Part shown: piece after piece, positions 15,608-23,948 of the stretch
Position numbering within the stretch: position 1 is the first letter of the stretch
Layout: each line of letters begins with the position of its first letter
NCBI GenBank assembly: GCA_964607765.1
Contig: CAZSNT010000140.1
Span: 1-27,946 of the forward strand
From: CAZSNT01 sp964607765
GTDB taxonomy: Bacteria; Verrucomicrobiota; Lentisphaeria; Oligosphaerales; JABHEG01
Length of the DNA stretch: 27,946 nt
Reading direction: 5' to 3'
The notes under the pieces: generated by a model
The model's database searches: none
Seen by the model: the letters and a program-made list of their open reading frames with translations, nothing else
Told to the model about the DNA's origin: nothing
Translations under genes and position numbers: made by a program

Positions 15608-17548
15608 ATGACAGCTCTACGCCATCTTGCAGGATCCACACTTCTTGCCTTCAGCACGCTGACCACGGCAATGGCTCGGGCCGACGTTGCGCCGGGGCCA
15701 TTCCAGCCCAATACGGAGAGCCTGAAGAAGCACTTCGCGCACCCGGAATGGCTCCAGGACGCCAAGTTCGGCATCTACACCCACTGGGGGCCGGTGACCC
15801 ACGCCATTCAGCATCCCGATGAGACTAACGTGGGGCGTTTCGGCTGGTACGGCAAGCAGATCTACACGCCTGGATCCGGTGGTTTCAAGTACCATGAGAA
15901 GTACTGGGGCGGCACGGCCAAGACCGGCTACAAGGACATCTGCAAACAGTTCAAGGCGGAGGATTTCGACGCCGACAAATGGGCGGAGATCTTCGCCATG
16001 GCCGGTGCGAAGTTCGCCGGTCCGGTGTCGGTGCATCACGACAACTTCCTGATGTGGGACAGCGAGCTCAACCCCTATTGCGCAGGCAAGATGGGGCCGA
16101 AGCGTGACATCTGCGGCGAGGTGGCCGAGGCGGTGCGCAAGCGCGGCATGAAGTTCATCGGCACCTTCCACCACGGCTTCACCTATCGCTACTATGAGGG
16201 CGCATGGAAGTACGACGGCAAGGCGGCGCCCGAGCTCTACGGTCCCGAACGCCGGCCGTTGCCGAAGTCTGTGAAGGACAAGAACGGCAAGCGGATCAAG
16301 AACCCCGACTGGCAGAAGATCCCGCGCGAGTGGCAGGAGTATTGGCGCGACAGTGTCGCTGAGTTCGTGCGCAAGTACCAGCCTGACCTGATCTGGTTCG
16401 ACTTCGGTCTCGGCTGGCAGGACCACGACATCCAGATGCAGATGTACGCCAACTACTACAACAGCGCCCACGCCTACGGCCAGCCCCAGCCGACGGTGGC
16501 GCGGAAGACCCGAAGCGGTGACGCCCTCTTCCACGGCACGCTCGATCTCGAGCGCGGCCACATGCCCCGCCTCACCGCGTTCCCGTGGGTGTCGGACACG
16601 TCGGCCAGCGCCTGGTTCTACTATCCCAACCCCACCATGCAGAGTGACGACAGCCTGGTGGACATGTATGTGGACATCGTCGCCAAGAACGGCGCGCTGC
16701 TGCTCAACATCGGTCCGGATTACAAGGGCAACATCCCCGAGGAGTTCATGAGTGGCCTGCGGGCGCTGGGCGCGTTCAACAAGCTCTGCGGCGAAGGCAT
16801 CTACAACACCCGTCCCTGGCTGACCTACGGCGAGGGCGTTACCCGCACCAGCACCGGCCACAAAGGCGCTGCCAACTCCCTGGCGCACGGGGGCTCCAAC
16901 TTCACGTCCGAAGACATCCGCTACACCCAGAGCAAGGACGGCAACGCGCTCTACGCCTTTGCCATGGACTGGCCGCAACATTCCACGCTGACGCTGAAGT
17001 CGGTGCAGGCGACGGCGACGGCTGACGCGCGCGTCGAGCTCTTTGGCCACGGCCAGGTGACCTATCGGATTAACCCGGATGGAACGATCACCATCGACTT
17101 GCCGAAGGCCGCGCCGAACCCGCACTGCAACGGCTTCAAGCTCACCGGCTTCGAGCTGGCCTGGCAGCCCTACGGCCATTTTCTGACTGCCAACGCCACA
17201 CGCATCGACCTGGCCACAGTAGTGAACAAGGGCAAATACGCGGAGGTCGTATTCACCACCGAATCCATTCCCAACGCCACTCTGCTTATCGGGAGCGAAC
17301 GGGCTGCCCAGGGCAAGGTCACGCTCTACGACGGCAAGCGGAAAGTCGTCCACTCTGACTATCGGGTTGCCGCCAACGGGAAGGTGGAGGTCGGCGATTT
17401 TGCCATTCGTGTGGCCGGCGGCAAGAAAGCCAAACCCAAGGCCCTGCGACTCGAGCTGACGGGCGTCGCCAAGACGGATCTCACCGACCTGGCTATCGGC
17501 AGCCGACGCGACAAGACCATCATCCAACTCGGCGAGCCGATCCAGTGA
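15608..17548 (+). CDS. Secreted alpha-L-fucosidase, GH29
   Basis: The protein has 646 residues with a signal peptide (about 1-25). The GH29 catalytic barrel begins with WLQDAKFGIYTHWG (about 49-62) and continues through VSVHHDNFLMWDS and MKFIGTFHHGF to DLIWFDFGLGW, where D265 is the expected nucleophile. NGALLLNIGPDYKGNIPEE closes the barrel. The region after about residue 400 is a beta-sandwich, longer than in the second GH29 of this window. It releases alpha-L-fucose from glycans outside the cytoplasm. AGGAGG (15590-15595) overlaps the end of the upstream sulfatase gene and lies 12 bases before the ATG. It is one of two GH29 genes here; their sequences differ clearly, which suggests different linkages. 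Confidence 0.92.
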   Translation: MTALRHLAGSTLLAFSTLTTAMARADVAPGPFQPNTESLKKHFAHPEWLQDAKFGIYTHWGPVTHAIQHPDETNVGRFGWYGKQIYTPGSGGFKYHEKYWGGTAKTGYKDICKQFKAEDFDADKWAEIFAMAGAKFAGPVSVHHDNFLMWDSELNPYCAGKMGPKRDICGEVAEAVRKRGMKFIGTFHHGFTYRYYEGAWKYDGKAAPELYGPERRPLPKSVKDKNGKRIKNPDWQKIPREWQEYWRDSVAEFVRKYQPDLIWFDFGLGWQDHDIQMQMYANYYNSAHAYGQPQPTVARKTRSGDALFHGTLDLERGHMPRLTAFPWVSDTSASAWFYYPNPTMQSDDSLVDMYVDIVAKNGALLLNIGPDYKGNIPEEFMSGLRALGAFNKLCGEGIYNTRPWLTYGEGVTRTSTGHKGAANSLAHGGSNFTSEDIRYTQSKDGNALYAFAMDWPQHSTLTLKSVQATATADARVELFGHGQVTYRINPDGTITIDLPKAAPNPHCNGFKLTGFELAWQPYGHFLTANATRIDLATVVNKGKYAEVVFTTESIPNATLLIGSERAAQGKVTLYDGKRKVVHSDYRVAANGKVEVGDFAIRVAGGKKAKPKALRLELTGVAKTDLTDLAIGSRRDKTIIQLGEPIQ

Positions 17549-17586
17549 CCTGTTTCAGCAGAGCCACTGACGGAGGGAGGAAAGAC

Positions 17587-20500
17587 ATGGGACCGCTTTG
17601 TAGAACATGCGCTGCCGCCTTGCTTGTGGGGATTGTCCCGACCGGTTCAGTTCAAAGCCAGACTGCGCCCGATTCAACTGCTGCCGAGCCGTTGCTCCGT
17701 AGGGTCGCTGCCTGGGAGGAGCAGTACGGCAATCACCGCATCCTGCTCAAGCTCGACGCGCCGGCGGAGGCCGTCGCCGTCCGTGTCGACTGGCGCCGGC
17801 CCGGCCGCCGGATCGCCAACAAGAACCTGCTGGTCATGCATCTGGACAGCAAGCGCGTGATTGACAACCGCGTGGTGCTGAAGAGCAACCGCGAATGCGG
17901 CGAGTTGATCTTCGACGGCAGCGCCGGCGCCGGCAACTACGCGATCTACACCCATCAACCCCTGCCGACGGTCGAGGCCCTCCGGGCCGAGATCAAGACC
18001 AAGGGCGCCGCCCGCAAAGGCAGGAAGAAGACCGGCACCAGGGCCTTCGGTTTCAGTCGTGCCGAACTGAGAGGGTCTTTCCCGCTCGTGCGCTATCGTC
18101 CCCCGGAGCAAAAGGCCTCGCCCCAATGGCTGAAACAGCAGGGCCTCGACACCGCGAAGGGCCGCCGCGCGCGCTTCGGTACGCTGCCCCGGGCCCGGGT
18201 CGTGGGGTACGAAGCACTGGCCATTCCGGGCAAACCGGAGACCTATGCCCGCAACCTCTTCGACGAGATGGAAACCATCGCCACAGCCGCAGAACACAAG
18301 GCGCTGGTCTCCTCCCTGGATGCGGATGCCGGGTTTGCCCTGTTTCCGGAAGACCGCGAACACCCGGTCAAGATGACCCGCGACCTGCCCTTGCGCTGGA
18401 TTCAGAAGGGACCGGGCAACCGCTTTGCGGACTCCGCACGTCCGGGCGAGTTCCTGACGTTCCAGGTCGGGGTCTTCGCCCTGGCGCAGCTGGACGGGCT
18501 GAAGGTACAGATTTCCGACCTGACCGGCGCCGGAACGACGATTCCCGCCTCCGAGGCCACCTGCTTCAACAATGGCGGCATCGACTGGACCGGCAAACCG
18601 TTCGCCAAGACGGTCTCGGTCAAGCCGGGCCACGTCCAGGCGATGTGGTGCGGAGTCCGCATTCCGCCCGAGGCGCCGGCGGGCGTCTACAAGGGGACCG
18701 CTGCGGTGAGCGCCAAGGGGTTCCCGCCTCGCGACGTGACGCTCGAGATCGCGGTCGATGGCGCGCCGCTCGCCGATGGCGGGGACCGTGATCTGTCGAA
18801 TCTCACCCGCCTGCGCTGGCTCAATTCCACCCGCGGCATCGGCGACGATCCGGTGGCCCCGTTCACGCCGCTGAAACGCCAGGGCGCGACCGTCTCCCTC
18901 CTCGGGCGCACCATCGAGTTGGGCAATAGTGGCCTGCCGAAGCAGGTGACCAGCTTCATCGACCTCTACGACATCGTCGAGACGGGACGAAGCCTCATGA
19001 GCCAACCCGCGGCGATCACCCTCACGAGGGAATCCAGACCGGTCGCCTGGACCTCCCGCCCCCTTGCGTACGGTGCGGAGTCCGCAGGCGCGATCCATTT
19101 CGCCTCCGAACAGAAGGCGGACGGGCTCCGCATGGCGGGCGAAGGCAAACTGGAGGCGGACGGCTACATCCGCTATCGCTACACCATCGAGGCGGAAGCT
19201 CCCGTGACCTTGGAGAATGTCAGCCTGGACCTGCCTCTCGATCGGGAGACCGCGAAGTACGTCGCAGGCTGCCTGTCGCGGAATGCGGGGTTGCGCCCCG
19301 CGTCCGCCGACGTCCCAATGAAAGGCGGGCTGATGTACCAGGCCTTCTGGTCCGGCGACTACAACGTGGGGCTCGGCTGCATTCTCAAAAACCACGACGA
19401 CGAATGGAACGCGGAGAACAAAACCAAGAAGATCGAACCGTTGGTTCCAAGCTGGATGAATGGCGGCGCGGGCTTCTACCGAATCCGCGAGGCGGGCGGC
19501 GCCGCCCTGATCTCGGTGAACACCGGCGCGGTGAAACTGAAGCCCGGGGCACCGTTGGAGCTGAATTTCGCGCTGCTGGCCACCCCCTTCAAGCCTATCC
19601 GCCGCGAGCGTTGGGGATACCGCATGTTCCATCTGCATCCCGGCCACGACCCGGACCTGGACGAAGCTGCCGCCGGCAAGGCCCAAGTCGTCAACCTCCA
19701 CCACGGCGCCAGTTGGAACCGTCACATCAACTATCCCTTCGTCAACGAGGACGGACTTGCGGAGTTCGCAAAACGGGCGGACGACAAGGGGATCGCGGTC
19801 AAGCTCTACAACACGGTGCGCGAGCTATCCACACGGGCCGCGGAGCTGTGGCCGCTGTGGAGCCTGGGCGACGAGATCATCGTCCGGGACGAGGGGTTCG
19901 AGACCCTGGACCAGAAGCCGGCCATGACGATGAGGACCAACTTCGTCCGCACCGGCAACCCGTGGATCTGCGAGCACCTGCGGGATGGATACCGCAACCG
20001 CTGGCACACCAACGTCCATGAAAGCGACCAACCGGAACTGGACCGCCTGGTCGGGCGGCAACAGGACAGTTCCATCTCCGTCCAGGGACTGAGCCGCTGG
20101 CACAACTACTACATCGAGGGCCTGAACTGGTTGCGGAAACAGACGGGGGTCCGGGGCATCTACCTGGACGGAATCGGGTACGACCGCGGCATCATGAAGC
20201 GTGCCCGCAAGGCGATGACCATCGACGGTCTTCCGGCGCCCCAGATCGACTTCCATGGCGCGGTCCATCACGCCTGGCTGCAGCACGCGCCCTACGTCGA
20301 TAACATCTGGTTTGGCGAGGGTGCACGCTACAAGGAGGGCCCGGCATATTGGCTGGTGGAGGTCTCCGGGATACCCTTCGGGATCACCGGCGAGATTCTC
20401 GGAGGAGCATCGGACCGCAACCAGCACCGCGGGATGCTCTACGGCATGAGCCGGCGCCTGCGTTGGGGCGGCAACGAGGACACCACCGCGTTGTGGGGCC

Positions 20501-20823
20501 TCTGGGATTCGTTTGGCATTGCCGAGGCCCGGTGGATCGGCTACTGGGACTCGCGTTCACCAGCCCGCACCGACCATCCCGATGTCCCGGTCACGGTTTA
20601 CCAGCGTCCGGGCAAAAGCCTCATTGCGCTGGCCAGTTGGGCGGGGAAGGACATTTCCGTCACGCTGACCGTAGACTGGGCGGCCCTCGGGCTGGATCCG
20701 GCCAAGGTCACGCTCCGGGCGCCCAAACTGGACCGTATGCAGGAGGCTGCGGAGTTCGCACCGGATGACAGCCTGCCGATCCCCCATGAAGCCGGCCTGA
20801 TCCTGATTGCCGAGGAGCGTTGA
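17587..20823 (+). CDS. Large secreted GH123/DUF6067-like putative glycosidase
   Basis: The protein has 1078 residues with a signal peptide (MGPLCRTCAAALLVGIVPTG). Residues of about 35-400 form beta-rich domains, including a stretch that reads like the N-terminal sandwich of GH123-type proteins (EFLTFQVGVFAL, then PPEAPAGVYKGT). The C-terminal part (about 690-1000) looks like a barrel with GIYLDGIGYDR (D861) and DNIWFGEG (E911), candidates for catalytic acids. Assignment to the DUF6067/GH123-like group is by pattern only. Start: ATG 17587, because GGAGGGAGGAAAGAC precedes it and the signal peptide begins there; a GTG at 17545 would overlap the upstream stop. It is 38 bases behind GH29 and 4 bases before the next sulfatase, so it is clearly within the operon. 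Confidence 0.65.
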   Translation: MGPLCRTCAAALLVGIVPTGSVQSQTAPDSTAAEPLLRRVAAWEEQYGNHRILLKLDAPAEAVAVRVDWRRPGRRIANKNLLVMHLDSKRVIDNRVVLKSNRECGELIFDGSAGAGNYAIYTHQPLPTVEALRAEIKTKGAARKGRKKTGTRAFGFSRAELRGSFPLVRYRPPEQKASPQWLKQQGLDTAKGRRARFGTLPRARVVGYEALAIPGKPETYARNLFDEMETIATAAEHKALVSSLDADAGFALFPEDREHPVKMTRDLPLRWIQKGPGNRFADSARPGEFLTFQVGVFALAQLDGLKVQISDLTGAGTTIPASEATCFNNGGIDWTGKPFAKTVSVKPGHVQAMWCGVRIPPEAPAGVYKGTAAVSAKGFPPRDVTLEIAVDGAPLADGGDRDLSNLTRLRWLNSTRGIGDDPVAPFTPLKRQGATVSLLGRTIELGNSGLPKQVTSFIDLYDIVETGRSLMSQPAAITLTRESRPVAWTSRPLAYGAESAGAIHFASEQKADGLRMAGEGKLEADGYIRYRYTIEAEAPVTLENVSLDLPLDRETAKYVAGCLSRNAGLRPASADVPMKGGLMYQAFWSGDYNVGLGCILKNHDDEWNAENKTKKIEPLVPSWMNGGAGFYRIREAGGAALISVNTGAVKLKPGAPLELNFALLATPFKPIRRERWGYRMFHLHPGHDPDLDEAAAGKAQVVNLHHGASWNRHINYPFVNEDGLAEFAKRADDKGIAVKLYNTVRELSTRAAELWPLWSLGDEIIVRDEGFETLDQKPAMTMRTNFVRTGNPWICEHLRDGYRNRWHTNVHESDQPELDRLVGRQQDSSISVQGLSRWHNYYIEGLNWLRKQTGVRGIYLDGIGYDRGIMKRARKAMTIDGLPAPQIDFHGAVHHAWLQHAPYVDNIWFGEGARYKEGPAYWLVEVSGIPFGITGEILGGASDRNQHRGMLYGMSRRLRWGGNEDTTALWGLWDSFGIAEARWIGYWDSRSPARTDHPDVPVTVYQRPGKSLIALASWAGKDISVTLTVDWAALGLDPAKVTLRAPKLDRMQEAAEFAPDDSLPIPHEAGLILIAEER

Positions 20824-20827
20824 GCCC

Positions 20828-22300
20828 ATGATCCACACCATGAAGTTCATCATTCACGTCTGCCTTGCCTTCTTGCCGCTCTGGGCCTTGGCCGCGGAGG
20901 ATCTGACGCGGCCCAACATCGTGCTGTTGATGAGCGACGACCAAGGGTGGGGCGATGTGGGCTACAACGGGCACCCGCACATTCAAACGCCCGAGCTCGA
21001 CGAGATCGCGGCCACCGGCGTGCGATTCGACGAATACTATGCGCCGGCGTCCACCTGCGCGCCGTCACGGGCCGCGATCCTGACCGGGCGGCACAACATG
21101 CGCGTGGGGATCATGACGCCAAGCGTCAAGCGCTGGCATCTCGACGAGAACGAGATCACCCTGGCGGAAGCCCTGCGTGATGCCGGCTACGCCACGGCCC
21201 ACTACGGCAAATGGCACCTGGGCACGCTCTACACCGAAACCGATGGCGAACATAACCTGTTCCCCTCCGATGCCGGCTTCGACGAGTATTTCACCTCGGA
21301 GAACATTCTCTACACCTACGACCCCTATCAGGGGCTGCCGACGAATAAGCCGGAAGATCACATGTATGTGGACAATGGTCGATTCATCTCCCTGAAAGAG
21401 GGGCAGGCCAGGCCCGAACTGCGCCGGGACGATACGGAAATCCTCGCCGACAAGGCGGTTGATTTCATGACGCGCAAGGCTGGGGAGAAAAGGCCTTTTC
21501 TGGTGCTGATCTGGTTTCATCACGTCCACGCGCCGCTGAGCGACAATCCGGAACTCGTCAAGTTGTACCCCGACGTGTCGGCGAAGGAGGCGACCTATTT
21601 CTCCAACGTCACCTCCATAGACCGGGCCGTGGGGCGGGTGCGCAAGGCGCTGCGGGAACTGGGTGTGGCGGACAACACCCTGCTGTGGTTCAGCAGCGAC
21701 AATGGTCCGCACGCCAACAAGACGGACGGGCAGGCCCCCGACGAGGATGTGTTAGGCAAGGACTTCCGCTATACCAATCGCGGATCCGCCGGCCCTTACC
21801 GCGCCGGCAAGTGGCGGGCCTGGGAGGGCGGCATCCGCGTGCCCTCGGTGATCGAATGGCCGGCCGTGGTCAAGAAGCCCCTGCGCAGCAATCTCCGCTG
21901 CAACGGGTTGGATGTGTTTCCCACCCTGCTCGACATCATCGGCAAGCCGCTCCCGGCGGACCGGTCCTATGACGGCGTCAGCATCCTGCCCCACCTGCGC
22001 GGCGAGGAGCAGAACACCGACGCGCATCCCCGCGTCTTTGCCAACGGCAACCAGCGCGCCTGGATGGAAGGACGCTACAAGATCGTCACTGGCATCAAGA
22101 AGAAGAGCGGTCACTTCGATCAGCTCTACGACCTCGAGAAGGATCCCTACGAGCGAGTGAACCTCATTCGAAGCATGCCTGAAGTATTCACCCGCTTGTT
22201 CAGGAACTACCAAGCCTGGGAGAAGGCGGCCTTGCAGGACGCTTCGGACGGCGTCTCCGAGATTACGAAGGACATTTCGGCGACCGCCGAGATCAAGTAA
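20828..22300 (+). CDS. Secreted formylglycine sulfatase (S1 family), second copy
   Basis: The product has 490 residues with a signal peptide (MIHTMKFIIHVCLAFLPLWA). RPNIVLLMSDDQGWGDVGYN holds the metal-binding aspartates. C77 in TCAPSRAAILTG is the CxPxR cysteine modified to formylglycine. YGKWHLG, WFHHVHAP and FSSDNGPH complete the active site. It shares the fold but little close sequence with the sulfatase at 13935, so a different sulfate position is likely. Start: ATG 20828 follows AGGAG (20813-20817) by 10 bases; ATG 20840 is a possible alternative, and a TTG at 20807 is unlikely. The start lies 4 bases after the preceding stop, implying tight coupling with the GH123/DUF6067-like protein. 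Confidence 0.9.
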   Translation: MIHTMKFIIHVCLAFLPLWALAAEDLTRPNIVLLMSDDQGWGDVGYNGHPHIQTPELDEIAATGVRFDEYYAPASTCAPSRAAILTGRHNMRVGIMTPSVKRWHLDENEITLAEALRDAGYATAHYGKWHLGTLYTETDGEHNLFPSDAGFDEYFTSENILYTYDPYQGLPTNKPEDHMYVDNGRFISLKEGQARPELRRDDTEILADKAVDFMTRKAGEKRPFLVLIWFHHVHAPLSDNPELVKLYPDVSAKEATYFSNVTSIDRAVGRVRKALRELGVADNTLLWFSSDNGPHANKTDGQAPDEDVLGKDFRYTNRGSAGPYRAGKWRAWEGGIRVPSVIEWPAVVKKPLRSNLRCNGLDVFPTLLDIIGKPLPADRSYDGVSILPHLRGEEQNTDAHPRVFANGNQRAWMEGRYKIVTGIKKKSGHFDQLYDLEKDPYERVNLIRSMPEVFTRLFRNYQAWEKAALQDASDGVSEITKDISATAEIK

Positions 22301-22325
22301 GAAAGAACACAGGAAAGGACACCCG

Positions 22326-23804
22326 ATGAAAACAGCCAGAATCTCCACCTTGATCGCCCTGATCGCCCTTGCTGGCTCCTACGCTGTTGCCGAGGATGCT
22401 TACAAGCCGGACTGGGACTCTCTGGCGAAACACAACGAAGCCCCCGAATGGCTGAAGGATGCGAAGTTCGGCATTTACTTCCACTGGGGCGTTTACTCCG
22501 TTCCCGCATACCAGTCGCCATGGTATGGGCACAGGATGTACATCAAGCGCGGCAATGTCTATAAACACCATCTCGAGAAGTACGGGGACCCGAACACGGA
22601 GTTCCCGTATCACAAGTTCGTCCCCATGTTCAAGGCGGAGCACTTTGATGCAGACGAATGGGCCGAACTGTTCCAGCAGGCCGGGGCGCGATTTGCCGGT
22701 CCGGTAGCGGAGCACCACGATGGCTTTGCCATGTGGGACAGCGATGCGACCCCCTGGAATGCAGCCGACATGGGGCCCAAGAGGGACATCACCGGTGAGT
22801 TGGAGAAAGCGCTCAAGAAGCGGGGGATGAAGTTCATCACAACCATGCACCATGGCCGGCATCTCACGCGATACCAAGAGAAGAAAGGCAAGATGGAGAG
22901 GTACGGCCACTTCAATCACGTGGAACACCTCAGTCCGGAACCCAACACAGAAGACATTGAGAACTTCCTGTACGGGAATCTCCCGCCCGATTTCTTCCAC
23001 GAAAAGGTATGGCTCGCCAAGCTCAAGGAACTGGTGGATCAATACAGCCCGGACATCATCTGGTTCGACAGCTGGCTGCAAACGATCCCCGAAGAATACC
23101 ACAAGAGGTTCTGCGCCTACTACCTCAATGAGGCCAAGAAGAAGAATCAGGAAGTGGTCATCGTACGGAAGCAAAACGACCTTCCGCTGGAAGTCAGCAT
23201 CAACGACCACGAACAGTCCCGGGAGGACAAGCTGATCGAAGAGCTGTGGATGTCCGACATCACCATCACCCTGGGGAACTGGTCCTACCAACCGGACCAG
23301 GAAATCAAGACGACCGACAAAGTCATGGATGAGTTGATCGACATCGTGAGCAAGAACGGCGTCCTGCTCCTGAACCTCTCGCCCAAGGCTGACGGCACAA
23401 TCCCCGACAGCCAGAAGAAGGTCATTCTCGAGATGGGAGAATGGCTCAAGGCCAACGGCGAAGCGATTTACGGCACGCGTCCCTGGTACACGTATGGCGA
23501 AGGCCCCACCAGAGAACCGGAAGGCGGCTTGAAGAACAAGAAGAAGTTCTTGGCGCTGAAGTATACGGCAAGGGATGTTCGCTACACGACCAAAGGAAAC
23601 GTGATCTACGCCATTCTTCTCGCCGTTCCAGCCGCTGGAGAGCAGATCGAAATGGCATCCTTCAGAAAGGGCGAGCATCAGGTGGAGAGAGTGGAGACAC
23701 TGACCGGCGCCGAAGTGAAATGGGCACAGGCAGATGCATTGACCGTCACCGCCCCTGAGCCGGACAATACGCTGAATGTGGTTTACAAAATCACACTGAG
23801 ATAG
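22326..23804 (+). CDS. Secreted alpha-L-fucosidase, GH29, second copy
   Basis: The protein has 492 residues with a signal peptide (MKTARISTLIALIALAGSYAVA). The GH29 barrel starts at WLKDAKFGIYFHWGVYSVPA and includes VAEHHDGFAMWDS and MKFITTMHHGR. In DIIWFDSWL, D248 is the expected nucleophile. NGVLLLNLSPKADGTIPDSQ is the family's typical closing segment. The C-terminal 100 residues form a small beta domain. It is closer to a standard GH29 length than the 646-residue copy. It likely removes fucose from desulfated oligosaccharides. AGGAAAGGA lies before the ATG and the gap to the sulfatase stop is 25 bases, so it is the last clear member of the operon that starts at 13528. Confidence 0.92.
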   Translation: MKTARISTLIALIALAGSYAVAEDAYKPDWDSLAKHNEAPEWLKDAKFGIYFHWGVYSVPAYQSPWYGHRMYIKRGNVYKHHLEKYGDPNTEFPYHKFVPMFKAEHFDADEWAELFQQAGARFAGPVAEHHDGFAMWDSDATPWNAADMGPKRDITGELEKALKKRGMKFITTMHHGRHLTRYQEKKGKMERYGHFNHVEHLSPEPNTEDIENFLYGNLPPDFFHEKVWLAKLKELVDQYSPDIIWFDSWLQTIPEEYHKRFCAYYLNEAKKKNQEVVIVRKQNDLPLEVSINDHEQSREDKLIEELWMSDITITLGNWSYQPDQEIKTTDKVMDELIDIVSKNGVLLLNLSPKADGTIPDSQKKVILEMGEWLKANGEAIYGTRPWYTYGEGPTREPEGGLKNKKKFLALKYTARDVRYTTKGNVIYAILLAVPAAGEQIEMASFRKGEHQVERVETLTGAEVKWAQADALTVTAPEPDNTLNVVYKITLR

Positions 23805-23948
23805 CAGTAGGCGAGAATACATGCCGTCAGTGACCGAGAGCGGGATGACGTCTCGTGATGCACGCTCAGCAGCACTTTGTGCCAGGATGAGATTCTGTGT
23901 TGAGGGGAAATAGTACTTTTCCTAACGTCATTCATTGAGGGCATCACT
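23805..23948. other. Intergenic gap before GH92
   Basis: This 144-base gap is the first break in the close spacing of the operon. GGAAA and TTTCC at about 23906-23922 can pair around TAGTACT. TTGAGG at 23900 could be a weak -35 box, but no convincing -10 follows. Whether GH92 has its own promoter cannot be decided from this. Confidence 0.3.

Noticed and set aside
15617..17527. A 636-residue open frame on the minus strand
   Set aside because: It mirrors the GH29 gene over nearly its whole length, as is common in GC-rich codon-biased genes. It has no recognisable domain.
17674..19725. A 683-residue open frame on the minus strand
   Set aside because: It is antisense to the GH123/DUF6067-like gene; the composition is a low-complexity mirror of GC-rich codons with no domain.
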